A DNA stretch of 64,000 nucleotides, taken from Edaphobacter lichenicola. Its GTDB lineage: Bacteria; Acidobacteriota; Terriglobia; Terriglobales; Acidobacteriaceae. The notes beneath the pieces were generated by a model. The model did not search any database and was not told the DNA's origin. It worked only from the letters and a program-made list of their open reading frames with translations. Shown here one piece after another: positions 1 through 8,313 of this stretch. Both the position numbers and the translations under genes were made by a program. The stretch covers positions 558,001-622,000 of the forward strand of contig NZ_CP073696.1 of NCBI RefSeq assembly GCF_025264645.1, in the 5' to 3' direction. Position 1 is the first letter of the stretch, and every line of letters begins with the position of its first letter.

Positions 1-147
1 AGCGTCCGGCTGCTCGGCGGTCGCGACGGAGATACCTTCGGCGCCGGAGCTGGCTGTGAGGATCTCCCAGCCGGCGGTCGCTTCGAGCGAGAGAGCGGCG
101 ACCTCGCGAATGTCGTCTTCGTCGTCGATGATGAGGATTCGTCGCAT
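1..147 (-). CDS. Response regulator receiver domain, partial at the window edge
   Basis: The first 49 codons are present and the rest lies beyond base 1. They begin MRRILIIDDEDDIREVA, the beta1-loop-alpha1 of a CheY-like receiver with the acidic DDE cluster that binds Mg2+. The phosphoacceptor Asp and any output domain are outside the window. The gene lies 73 bp downstream of the hybrid histidine kinase on the same strand, so kinase and regulator are probably one operon and a cognate pair (inference). The output type is unknown. Confidence 0.8.
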   Translation of the reverse strand, partial: MRRILIIDDEDDIREVAALSLEATAGWEILTASSGAEGISVATAEQPDA

Positions 148-220
148 GGAAAGACCTATTCTCTCATGCGATGGGGGTTAGTGGAGTTGCCTTGCTGGTT
201 TCCTGTTTCGCGGGACACTT

Positions 221-1921
221 CTAGGCGGCGGGGCCTGCGGCGGTGAGGTCGGCGAACTTGGTGCGGATGCGGTGCACCATGGAGAGAACGAGCTCTTCGA
301 CTTCCTGCGGTTGAACTTTGGCTTTGGTCAGGAACTCGGTGGGCCCGAGGCGGAGTTTGGCCATCTCGGTCTCGGAGATTTCGCGTCCAGAGTAGACGAC
401 CAGAGGCAGGGAACGGAGGGTCGGCTGCTGGCGGAGCCACTCGACGAGAGAGAACCCATCGCCGTCGGGGAGGGTGAGGTCAAGGATAAGAAGATCCGGC
501 GGTCGGGTGATGCACTGGCGGATAGCCTGCTGACGGGTGGCGGCGTGATCGATGTGGACTGCGGCGTCTTCGAAGCTGGCGGAGAGGACGCTGGCGAGGT
601 CTTCGTCGTCTTCGACGAGCAGGACGTAGGCGGGACCTTCGCCATGATGGAGAACGCGACCGAGTTCGGCGAAGAGGAGGTTTTCGTTGAAGGGCTTCTG
701 GACCCAACCCTGGGCGTCGCCGGTGAGTTGGGGACGGAGTGTGGAGGAGAGAACGCTCAGTACCACGACAGGGATATTCGCTGTGACTGGGTTATTGCGG
801 AGACGCTGGAGGGTTTCCCAGCCGCTGAGGCCAGGCATGTAGAGGTCAAGGAGGATTGCTTCGACGTGGTGCTCGGCTGCGAGGACGAGGGCCTGTTCGC
901 CCGATGTGGCTTCGATGACGGTGTAACCCTGACGGGTGAGGTGCTCGGCGACGACAGTGCGGATGCCGGCGTCGTCGTCGCAGACCAGGATCGACCCTTC
1001 GCCGCGGGGCACAGAGGTGGGGAGCGGGACGTCGGTCGCGCGGGTGGTGCGGGGGAGCATCATGTACATCGTGGTTCCGGCGCCGAGGTTGCGCTGGGCC
1101 CAGATGGAGCCGCTGTGCTGCTGAACGATGCTGCGGCAGATGGCGAGGCCGAGGCCGGTGCCGCCCTTCTGGCGTGCGTCTGAGGGTTCGATCTGCTGGA
1201 AGCGGTCGAAGATGGTGTCGAGTTTGTCGGAGGGGATGCCGCGGCCTTCATCGACGACCTTGAGGAGGATGGAGTCGGAGGCGGCTTCGGTGTGGACACG
1301 AACTGTTGATGCTGCCGGAGAGAACTTGATGGCGTTGGAGAGGAGATTGGTGAGGACCTGCAGGATGCGGTCGGCGTCGCCGTCGAAGAAGAGCGCTTCG
1401 GGATAAGCGGCCTGGGCGACGGTGGATGGCTCGAGCACGAGGTGGACGGTGTTGGCGTCGGCCATGGCAGTCATGGTGTCGATGGCCTGCTGGGCGAGAT
1501 CGCGCAGAGAGCAGCGGCGAATCTGCAGAGGGGCGCGGCCAGACTCCATGCGCTCGAGGTCGAGGATGTCGTTGATCAGGCGGATGAGGCGGTCGGTGTT
1601 GGTGACGGCGATGCGGAGGAGGTTAAGCGCTTTTGCGTCGACGTCGCCGATGATGCCGGAGGACAGCAGACCGAGTGCCCCACGGATGCTGGTGAGCGGG
1701 GTGCGCAGCTCGTGTGAGACGGTGGAGATGAACTCGTCTTTGAGGGTATCGAGCTCGGAGCGCTGGGTGAGTTGAAGGGTGTGCTGGTGTTGCTGTTCAC
1801 GGGCCTGCGATAGTTGTTCGGCGAGGTCGCGTATTGTGCGTTGTGCACGAAGGAAGGCGACCAGCAAAACTGCTGATGTAGTGAGGAGTGAGAGAAATCC
1901 AAGAACAGAAAGAATATGCAT
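221..1921 (-). CDS. Hybrid sensor histidine kinase with two C-terminal receiver domains
   Basis: This is a 566-residue membrane-anchored kinase. Residues 4-24 form one membrane segment, followed by a coiled coil at about 28-60. The HisKA domain has the H-box SHELRTP with phospho-His70. The ATPase domain has the N-box around N192/N196, DEGRGIP at 224-230 and GTGLGLA at 254-260. Two receiver domains follow, with phosphoacceptor Asp359 (LLDLYMP) and Asp481 (LILDLTLP). No periplasmic or PAS sensor domain is visible, so the input is probably intracellular or through a partner. A partial response regulator lies directly downstream. Start chosen at the ATG just before the membrane segment. Confidence 0.93.
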   Translation of the reverse strand: MHILSVLGFLSLLTTSAVLLVAFLRAQRTIRDLAEQLSQAREQQHQHTLQLTQRSELDTLKDEFISTVSHELRTPLTSIRGALGLLSSGIIGDVDAKALNLLRIAVTNTDRLIRLINDILDLERMESGRAPLQIRRCSLRDLAQQAIDTMTAMADANTVHLVLEPSTVAQAAYPEALFFDGDADRILQVLTNLLSNAIKFSPAASTVRVHTEAASDSILLKVVDEGRGIPSDKLDTIFDRFQQIEPSDARQKGGTGLGLAICRSIVQQHSGSIWAQRNLGAGTTMYMMLPRTTRATDVPLPTSVPRGEGSILVCDDDAGIRTVVAEHLTRQGYTVIEATSGEQALVLAAEHHVEAILLDLYMPGLSGWETLQRLRNNPVTANIPVVVLSVLSSTLRPQLTGDAQGWVQKPFNENLLFAELGRVLHHGEGPAYVLLVEDDEDLASVLSASFEDAAVHIDHAATRQQAIRQCITRPPDLLILDLTLPDGDGFSLVEWLRQQPTLRSLPLVVYSGREISETEMAKLRLGPTEFLTKAKVQPQEVEELVLSMVHRIRTKFADLTAAGPAA

Positions 1922-2272
1922 TAGTCGCCGGTGACCCTATGGTAACTTCTTGTGGAACTTTGGAGTAGCTTATTTTGGTGACCGTAACGAATGATTCTAA
2001 GAATACGCTCCCAGCACTAATCTGGATTGTTTGTTGTGAAGACAGACCAAATACTCTGCGGCGGGTCGGAGGGATGTCTGTCGAACCGTTTGTATTTCAC
2101 CTAACATTCTGTTTTCCACTTGAGAATGACAGAGATAAAGTTGTAGCGGCAATAACACCTCAGTGGGTTATCAGAGATGACAACATTGCAGTAGAAGCAC
2201 TTAGGCGTAATAAAGGCATAAAAAGGCCGCCTTTCCTTGGGGAAAGGCGGCCTTTTCGTAGGTTTGACCGGA
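1922..2272. other. Intergenic region upstream of the hybrid kinase
   Basis: No convincing gene is seen in these 351 bp. The right end holds the terminator at 2221-2256. Near the kinase start there are two copies of GGTGACC (1930-1936 and 1977-1983) and an ATTCT-A-AGAAT palindrome at 1994-2004. These could be control sites for the kinase gene, but this is weak. The stretch is AT-richer than its surroundings. A possible 102-codon frame here runs through the terminator and is not supported. Confidence 0.5.
2221..2256 (-). terminator. Rho-independent terminator after the deoxyhypusine-synthase-like gene
   Basis: A perfect 16-bp inverted repeat (arms 2221-2236 and 2241-2256) with a TTGG loop. The arms begin AAAA and end TTTT, so it can work in both directions. 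It lies 17 bp past the stop of the minus-strand gene and insulates it from the kinase downstream. Confidence 0.85.
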
Positions 2273-3340
2273 CTAGGCGGTGACGGCAACCCGGTCAAGA
2301 ATGGTGGCCCATTTTTTTCCGGTACGCGCGGCGTGAGCCTTTTTGTGGAACGCGTAACCCGTAATCAAAGGTAATGCCAAGGTCGCTTCGGAGTAGACCA
2401 TCTGCTCGTAGGTGAGATCGACCTTGCCCCAGCTGGAGGCCTCTTTGAGGGTCGAACCGGAGAGTGCGCCGTCGCGGGCGTCGGCTACGGTGATCTGGAT
2501 TGCATACTTATGCATCGACGCTTCGACGCCGAGGATGTCGGCTGCGACGACGATATCCTGCGCGAAGTTCTTGGGAACGCCGCCGCCAATCATGAGGAGG
2601 CCGGTGGTCGGGTTGGCGATCTTGAGCTGAGTGATCTCGTAGAAGTCCTTGGCGGAGTCGATGGAGACCATCGGCTTGCCCTGACGCTCGTGCTGGTGGG
2701 CAACGAGACCGAAGCCAGCGGAGCAGTCGGAGAAGGCGGGACAGAAGATGGGTACGTTCTTCTCGTAGGCGGCGAGGACGATGGAGTCGCGTCCGCCTGC
2801 CTGTGGGGTCTTGCCGTTCTTGGCGAGGTAGGCGCCCATCTCACGGATGAACTCGCGGGAGCTGTGTGGCTTGGGCTCGAGGGAGTTGGTGATCTGGTGA
2901 GTGATTTCGTCGCACTCGCGCAGCTCTTCTTCGTCGATGAAGGTGTCGTAGATGCGGTCGATCATGAGCTCGCGGAGTTCGGCGTCGCCTGCGCCGTACT
3001 TGTACTCGTCGCCGGCGACGTAGTGGTTGAAGCCGAGGGCTTCGAAGAAGTCCTGATCGACGATGTTGGCGCCGGTCGAGACGATGGCGTCGACCATGTT
3101 GTTGCGAATGAGGTCGACGAAGATCTTCTGGAGGCCAGCGGAGATGAGGGAGCCGGCGAGGCAGAGGATGACGCCGCAGTCGGTGTCGCGGAGCATCATG
3201 TCGTAGATGTTGGCGGCGCGGGCAGTATCACGCGCGGAGTAGGCCATGTGGGACATCGCGTCGACGATAGGAACGACGTTGTGCTGCTTGATGTCGAGGT
3301 GCTGGATGGGCGATTTGAGGAGTTCTTTTTTCGTAGGCAT
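2273..3340 (-). CDS. Deoxyhypusine synthase family protein
   Basis: 355 residues, full length for the DHS fold. Seen: an NAD-binding pattern with AGSLISAGL (62-70) and STGANIVDQD (88-97), the GGGVPKN loop (252-258), and SWGK at 303-306, where Lys306 matches the lysine that carries the aminobutyl intermediate in eukaryotic and archaeal DHS. The classical enzyme transfers aminobutyl from spermidine to eIF5A. Bacteria have no eIF5A and none is seen here, so the acceptor is unknown; polyamine transfer such as homospermidine-type chemistry is possible. The gene is monocistronic with a strong terminator behind it. Family call is firm; function is open. Confidence 0.88.
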   Translation of the reverse strand: MPTKKELLKSPIQHLDIKQHNVVPIVDAMSHMAYSARDTARAANIYDMMLRDTDCGVILCLAGSLISAGLQKIFVDLIRNNMVDAIVSTGANIVDQDFFEALGFNHYVAGDEYKYGAGDAELRELMIDRIYDTFIDEEELRECDEITHQITNSLEPKPHSSREFIREMGAYLAKNGKTPQAGGRDSIVLAAYEKNVPIFCPAFSDCSAGFGLVAHQHERQGKPMVSIDSAKDFYEITQLKIANPTTGLLMIGGGVPKNFAQDIVVAADILGVEASMHKYAIQITVADARDGALSGSTLKEASSWGKVDLTYEQMVYSEATLALPLITGYAFHKKAHAARTGKKWATILDRVAVTA

Positions 3341-3470
3341 GGCGTTATTAGGATATCAACGTTTTGGACTGGATTGGCGCGGGTTTTATGTGAATTTAAT
3401 AAACGTTCGGCCTGCTGCGATCAGGCGTCGTGGCGGAAGGGGAGTCTGAGACTGGGAGAGTGAGCCAGAT

Positions 3471-4757
3471 TCAGTTAGATTGCGGCACCGGGCTGGACCG
3501 TTTTGAAGCCTCGGAGGTGCATCTGGCGACGATGAGGGTGATGTCGTCGTGTTGCTCGTGTGGGCTGAAGAGCTGGATCTCGCTGATGGTGGCGGAGAGG
3601 ATCTCCGCTGGGGGAAGGTGGGAGTTTCGTTGGAGTGCGGCGATGAGGCGGTGTTCGCCGAACTCTTCTTCGGACTCGTTGAAGGCCTCGGTGACGCCGT
3701 CGGTGTAGAGGGCGAAGATGTCGCCGGGAGATAGCTGGCAGTCGACGGTGGGGGAGTGCCACTCCTCGAAGAGACCAAGGACGGTTGCCGTGGGATGAAG
3801 GAGCTCGACTTCGCCGTTTTGCCGCAGGAGGATGGCGCAGAGGTGGCCGCAGTTGGCGTAGCGGAGACGGCGCTCTGTGTCGTCGTAGTCGGCGAAGAAG
3901 ACGGTTGCGTAAGCGGCGTCGGTGGTGCTGTGGAAGAAGAGGCGGTTGACGGACTGAAGGAAGAGTTGGGGTTCGTCGCGGGCGAGGGCGAACTGGCTGC
4001 GTAGGTTGGCTTGCAGGTTTGCCATGAGCAGCGCGGCGGCGATGCCTTTGCCGGCGATGTCTCCGATGACGAAGCCGAGACGTTGGTTGCCGATGGCGAG
4101 GAAGTCGTAGTAGTCGCCGCCTACGTGGCGAGCCTGGATGCAGACGCCCGCGTAGTCGAGGGTTTTGAGCGGCGGGAGGGTTTGGGGGAAGAGGCGAGCC
4201 TGGACCTGCTTGGCTATTTCGAGCTCCTGCGCGCTGCGACGCTCTGCTTCGATGCGTTCGGCTGCCTGGCGGCGCTGACGCTCGATCTCGCGAGTGATCT
4301 GGTCGGAGCCGAGGAGTTCGAAGGAGTTGCCGTCGATGTCGTAGAAGCCGGCGACGACGCCTCCGAAGAGGGTTTGTTGGGGAGGGTGGTGGAAGCGGAC
4401 GCCACGAGCGTTCCATTGCTCGTAGGTGGCGTTGATGTCTTCGGAGAGGAAGCCTATTTGGGTGTTGCGTCCGATGAGTTTGTAGTTTTCAGTGCCGGGC
4501 CGGGGGGCGATGAGAGCTAGAACTGTAGAGCCGTCGGGTGGGGCGATGGCAACCCACCGGCCGTCGAAGTCGAAGCGCGCGTCGGCGACGACGCTGAAGC
4601 CGAGCTGATCGACGTAGAACTTCAAGCTCTGATCGTGATTACGGACGTAGACCGTGGATTTGAAGACGCGCAGGTAGATGCACTCCGGGCAGTCGCGGGC
4701 TCCCGTTTCGGCGAGGAGGGATGGAGAGGTCACGATGGTTGCGGTGCTGGGTTTCAA
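3471..4757 (-). CDS. VOC (glyoxalase-like) domain fused to a SpoIIE/PP2C phosphatase
   Basis: 428 residues. Residues 33-150 form a vicinal-oxygen-chelate domain (STVYVRNHDQSLKFYVDQLG, and near the end GFYDIDGNSFELLG). A charged helical linker at about 153-185 follows, then QVQARLFPQTLPPL, the usual lead-in to RsbU/SpoIIE phosphatases. Metal-binding motifs HVGGDYYDF (211-219), GDIAGKG (232-238), LYTDGVTEA and HDDITLIV are intact, so the phosphatase should be active on a Ser/Thr phosphoprotein, typically an anti-sigma antagonist. The VOC part probably senses a small ligand in place of a PAS or GAF domain (inference). No anti-sigma partner is adjacent. Confidence 0.87.
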   Translation of the reverse strand: MKPSTATIVTSPSLLAETGARDCPECIYLRVFKSTVYVRNHDQSLKFYVDQLGFSVVADARFDFDGRWVAIAPPDGSTVLALIAPRPGTENYKLIGRNTQIGFLSEDINATYEQWNARGVRFHHPPQQTLFGGVVAGFYDIDGNSFELLGSDQITREIERQRRQAAERIEAERRSAQELEIAKQVQARLFPQTLPPLKTLDYAGVCIQARHVGGDYYDFLAIGNQRLGFVIGDIAGKGIAAALLMANLQANLRSQFALARDEPQLFLQSVNRLFFHSTTDAAYATVFFADYDDTERRLRYANCGHLCAILLRQNGEVELLHPTATVLGLFEEWHSPTVDCQLSPGDIFALYTDGVTEAFNESEEEFGEHRLIAALQRNSHLPPAEILSATISEIQLFSPHEQHDDITLIVARCTSEASKRSSPVPQSN

Positions 4758-4933
4758 CGGATCTTCCGATCTTCCTTGGACTGGTTTGCGTCGGCGGACG
4801 ACTGGTCAGGACCAGGACTTCGTTGATTCTGTGCGACGTGGGGTCCATCATCTCGCGGACGGGCGTTAGATGTACAGGATTGTCTGGGATCCGGTGAGTT
4901 GGCGTGCTTTTGAGGTGAGGGAGGCTTGGTCGA

Positions 4934-5848
4934 TCAGGGTCTAAGGAAGGCCTCGACGGCTTTGTCGAAGGCGGCTGGCTGGTCGTACATGATGAAGTGG
5001 CGGGAGTTGTCGATGCGGATGATCTGGAGGTTGGGCTTGGCGGCGTAAGCGTTGGTGTAGAGCGCTGCAACGTCGGTAGGGGAGCCTTCTGCGGGTTCAT
5101 AGGGATAGAGGAGGGTCATCGGGGTTTTGATGGCGGCAAGCTGCGGCCGGAGGTCGGTGCCAAGGTCTTCGAGCATGGCGTTGGCGAATACGGTGCGGTC
5201 GGAGGCGATGGATGAGGCGGAGACGGCTTTGGCTCCGTCGGGCGAGATGACGAGACGGCTGGTGAAGAGGGGTTGACTGGCGGCGAACTGGTCGTTGGGC
5301 ATGGCGATGAACTGATCGTGCAGGACCTTGGCCTGGGGAGCGACGTTTTCTACTGTGGCGGCGGGATTGAAGACGAGACCGTAGAAGGGGAGGGTGTCGA
5401 TGATGAGTAGTTTGCTGACGTCTTCGGGGTGGGCGTTGGCGAGCATGAGGGCGAGGAGGCCGCCCATGGAGTGGGCGATGATTGGAATCGGTTGAAGGTG
5501 GTTGTCGACGAGGTATTGGTGGAGTTGTTCGACGACGGGAGCGAGGATGGGGCCGGTGGCATTGGGACCGGCGGGCTCGCCTGCAAAACCGGCGATCTGG
5601 ACGAGGTGAAGACGGTAGTTTGCGGTGAGATGCTTCGCCTCGGCGGCGTAGACGTCGCGGGAGCTGGCGAGGCCGGGGATGAGGAGGACGTTGGTGCCTT
5701 TGCCGGGAGCGACGCCTTCGATGACGACGGAGAAACGGGTGGGCGCGGCGGTGATTGTCTGGCTGAAGAGCGGCTTTCTCAGCAGGAGAACTCCGGCAAG
5801 GAGGAGGAGAAGGGCGACGATGCGGAAGGCTTTGGTCGATGCGGTCAT
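4934..5848 (-). CDS. Secreted or membrane-anchored alpha/beta hydrolase
   Basis: 304 residues. An N-terminal hydrophobic segment (10-24) acts as signal peptide or anchor. The nucleophile elbow AHSMGG places Ser127 after the beta5 strand, the oxyanion loop is LLIPGLASS near 55-63, and the C-terminal DNSRHF puts the catalytic His at about 284. This is a typical small esterase/lipase-like fold, acting outside the cytoplasmic membrane. The substrate cannot be read from sequence. It is transcribed away from pncB, sharing a 191-bp spacer. Confidence 0.85.
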   Translation of the reverse strand: MTASTKAFRIVALLLLLAGVLLLRKPLFSQTITAAPTRFSVVIEGVAPGKGTNVLLIPGLASSRDVYAAEAKHLTANYRLHLVQIAGFAGEPAGPNATGPILAPVVEQLHQYLVDNHLQPIPIIAHSMGGLLALMLANAHPEDVSKLLIIDTLPFYGLVFNPAATVENVAPQAKVLHDQFIAMPNDQFAASQPLFTSRLVISPDGAKAVSASSIASDRTVFANAMLEDLGTDLRPQLAAIKTPMTLLYPYEPAEGSPTDVAALYTNAYAAKPNLQIIRIDNSRHFIMYDQPAAFDKAVEAFLRP

Positions 5849-5932
5849 CGGAGGCTCCTTCGTTATCCAAGAACTACTTTAGTGTGGATGAGAAGCTATA
5901 GGGCTGCCAGTGAGTTGAGTCATTGAAGGGGG

Positions 5933-5946
5933 ATGACAGTTGTCAT
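5933..5946. promoter_or_regulatory. Palindromic operator candidate upstream of pncB
   Basis: ATGACA-GT-TGTCAT is a perfect 6+2+6 dyad in the spacer between the divergent hydrolase and pncB, 94 bp before the pncB start. It has the size of a dimeric repressor site. NAD-responsive repressors such as NrtR or NiaR often control pncB, but I cannot assign this site to either. Confidence 0.4.
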
Positions 5947-6039
5947 TGTGTCCTTTGTGCTGGAGTTTGTTCTGGAGGCGCGCCAATTGGCTGTCCGAAG
6001 AGACCGGCGAGTTGGTAGGCTTACGGGGAGGGCGATTCC

Positions 6040-7344
6040 GTGAATGTAAATTTTGCTGAGCGAGCGCACAACCATAACTGGAAGCTGGACCCGATTGTGC
6101 GGTCACTGCTCGATACGGACTTTTACAAGCTGCTGATGCTGCAGTTTATCTGGAAGAACTTCCCAAAGATTCATGTTACCTCCGAGGTTACAAATAGGAC
6201 GGTGTCGGTGAGGTTGGGAGAGGTGATCCCGGCAGGTATGCTGCGGGAGCAGATGGAGCATGTGCGGGAGTTGAGGTTTCGGCGGTCAGAGATTATATGG
6301 TTAGCGGGTAATACGTTCTATGGGACGCGGAGCATCTTCGAGCCTGCGTTTCTGGAGTGGCTGGAGAAGGACTTCAGGCTGTCGGACTATGAGATAAGCG
6401 AGGAGCATGGGCAGCTTGTGGTGCGGTTCAGCGGGTTGTGGACCGAGGTGACGATGTGGGAGGTCTATGGGCTGGCGCTGGTGAGCGAGATGAAGACGCG
6501 CGCTGCGCTGAGCGCCTTGAGCGAGTTGGAGCTGGACGTTTTGTATGCACGGGCGAAGACGAAGTTGTGGGAGAAGATTGAGTTGTTGCGTATGGTGCCG
6601 GAGGTGAGGATCTCTGAGTTTGGAACGCGGCGGCGGCATAGTTTTTTGTGGCAGGAGTACGTGGTTCAGGTGATGCGGGTGGCGCTGGGGGCGAGTCTTT
6701 CGGGAACGTCGAATACGTTTCTTGCTTATAAGCACGACCTCGAAGCGATGGGTACGAATGCGCATGAGTTGCCGATGGCGATGGCGGCGCTGACGCACGA
6801 TGATGATGAGCTGCATCGGTCGCAATATCGGGTGTTGGAGTTGTGGCAGAAGAGCTATGGTGGCGAGCTTTTGATTATGCTGCCGGATACCTTTGGCACG
6901 ACGCAGTTTCTAGCGGGAGCGCCAGATTGGGTGGCAGATTGGACGGGGCAGCGGTGTGACAGCAAGGATCCGTTTGTTGCCGGCGATGAATACATTGCGT
7001 GGCTCGGTGCCCATGGACGCGATGCGAAGAAGAAGCGATTGATTGCCTCGGATGGCCTGGATGCGGATGACATTCTGCGGCTGCATGAGTACTTTCATGG
7101 GCGAATACGGTTTAGTGCTGGTTGGGGAACGCTGCTGACCAATGATTTTCGCGGGTGCCATCCGCGGGGAGAGATGGGGCTTGAGCCAATTAGTTTGGTG
7201 TGCAAGCTGATGACGGTGGAGGGACGGCCTGCGGTGAAGCTCTCGGATAATGCGCGGAAGGCTACGGGGCCGGAGGCGGAGATTGCGCGGTACCGCAGGG
7301 TGTTTGGGAGTGTGGCTGTCGAAGGTGCGCTTGTAACAGTTTGA
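6040..7344 (+). CDS. pncB: Nicotinate phosphoribosyltransferase
   Basis: Converts nicotinate, PRPP and ATP into nicotinate mononucleotide, the entry step of the Preiss-Handler NAD salvage route, in the cytosol. 434 residues, slightly longer than the 400 of E. coli PncB. The N-terminus has the family pattern LLDTDFYKLLM (24-34). The motif GTSNTFLAYKHDLEAMGTNAHE (222-243) contains His242, matching the histidine autophosphorylated in enteric PncB. GTG start preceded by GGGGAGGG at a good distance. A palindrome lies upstream. An S1/P1 nuclease gene follows in the same direction after 26 bp, so the two may be co-transcribed. Confidence 0.95.
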   Translation: MNVNFAERAHNHNWKLDPIVRSLLDTDFYKLLMLQFIWKNFPKIHVTSEVTNRTVSVRLGEVIPAGMLREQMEHVRELRFRRSEIIWLAGNTFYGTRSIFEPAFLEWLEKDFRLSDYEISEEHGQLVVRFSGLWTEVTMWEVYGLALVSEMKTRAALSALSELELDVLYARAKTKLWEKIELLRMVPEVRISEFGTRRRHSFLWQEYVVQVMRVALGASLSGTSNTFLAYKHDLEAMGTNAHELPMAMAALTHDDDELHRSQYRVLELWQKSYGGELLIMLPDTFGTTQFLAGAPDWVADWTGQRCDSKDPFVAGDEYIAWLGAHGRDAKKKRLIASDGLDADDILRLHEYFHGRIRFSAGWGTLLTNDFRGCHPRGEMGLEPISLVCKLMTVEGRPAVKLSDNARKATGPEAEIARYRRVFGSVAVEGALVTV

Positions 7345-7370
7345 CGCTGTACCGTGGTTATACTTTTTGA

Positions 7371-8306
7371 ATGAAGAGTCTGGTGGGTTTAGTGCGGGTT
7401 GCGGCTGCAGTTGCTTTGCTGCCGGTGATGCTGGTTCAGCAGGGTTTGGCGTGGGGCAGGGATGGGCACATGATGATCAACCGCCTGGCGGGCGCGGCGC
7501 TGCCGTCGGATGTGCCAGAGTTTTTGCGATCGAAGCAGGCGCTGGATGCGCTGGAGTACTACGGGCCGGAGCCGGATCGGTGGAAGTCACCACTGGAGCC
7601 GGAGTTGAATGCGGCGGGATTTTCCGAACACTTCATCGATCTTGAGTGGGCGGATCTGGTGGGGGAGTTGCCGAGGAAACGGTACGACTTTGTGAGGGCG
7701 CTCGCGTTTGCGCAGAAGTCGCATCCGGATTTGGCGTTGACGCCTGAGAAGGTGGGACTACAGCCGTATGTGACGGTTGAAGTTTGGGAACGGTTGAAGA
7801 GCGCGATGCGGGACTATCGACAGCTGGTGTTGGACCATAAAGATACGAAGCCGTCGGAGTGTGAGATTGTGTTTCTGGCGGGGTGGCTGGGGCACTATGT
7901 TGCGGATGGTTCGCAGCCACTGCATACGACGATTCAGTACAACGGATGGACAGGACCGAATCCGAACGGGTATACGACGGAGCACAAGATTCATGCATTG
8001 TTTGAGTCGGTGTATGTTTCGGCGAATGTGAAGCCCGCAGATGTCGCTCCGCTGATTGCGGCAAAGCCGGTGGTGGTGGGAGATATATTTACCGATTACA
8101 TGGCTTATCTGCGGCATACGAACTCCCTGGTGGAGAAGACGTATCAGTTGGAGAAGACTGGAGCCTTTGCGGGCACTGGGACGCCGGAGGGTAAGGCTTT
8201 CACCGATGAGCGACTGGCTGCGGGAGCAACTGAGCTGAGGGATTTGATCTATTCTGCATGGGTGAAAAGTGCGGAACCGCTGCCACCTTCCAAGTGGGCG
8301 GATTAG
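7371..8306 (+). CDS. S1/P1-type secreted nuclease
   Basis: 311 residues with a signal peptide ending at ...GLA-27. The mature protein would start WGRDGH, so Trp28 and His33 match the conserved Trp1 and His6 zinc ligands of P1 nuclease. Further ligands fit: Asp69, His87, the cluster H175-x3-D179-x5-H185 (GHYVADGSQPLH) and His208. Residue 212 is Glu where the family usually has Asp. P1 nucleases are three-zinc enzymes that cut single-stranded DNA/RNA and 3'-phosphomonoesters. Following pncB, it could supply nucleosides and phosphate for salvage (inference). Confidence 0.88.
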   Translation: MKSLVGLVRVAAAVALLPVMLVQQGLAWGRDGHMMINRLAGAALPSDVPEFLRSKQALDALEYYGPEPDRWKSPLEPELNAAGFSEHFIDLEWADLVGELPRKRYDFVRALAFAQKSHPDLALTPEKVGLQPYVTVEVWERLKSAMRDYRQLVLDHKDTKPSECEIVFLAGWLGHYVADGSQPLHTTIQYNGWTGPNPNGYTTEHKIHALFESVYVSANVKPADVAPLIAAKPVVVGDIFTDYMAYLRHTNSLVEKTYQLEKTGAFAGTGTPEGKAFTDERLAAGATELRDLIYSAWVKSAEPLPPSKWAD

Positions 8307-8313
8307 TCTTCGT

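Noticed and set aside
272..1183. 303-codon plus-strand frame opposite the hybrid kinase
   Set aside because: It is the complement of the kinase receiver domains, rich in Gly/Glu/Val, with no ribosome site or motif.
1975..2283. 102-codon plus-strand frame in the kinase leader
   Set aside because: It reads through the terminator at 2221-2256 and has no recognisable feature.
2510..3463. 317-codon plus-strand frame opposite the deoxyhypusine-synthase-like gene
   Set aside because: Acidic shadow frame produced by codon bias of the real minus-strand gene.
7338..7368. TTGACG...TATACT as a sigma-70 promoter before the S1/P1 nuclease
   Set aside because: The spacing is only 12 bases, too short for a -35/-10 pair.
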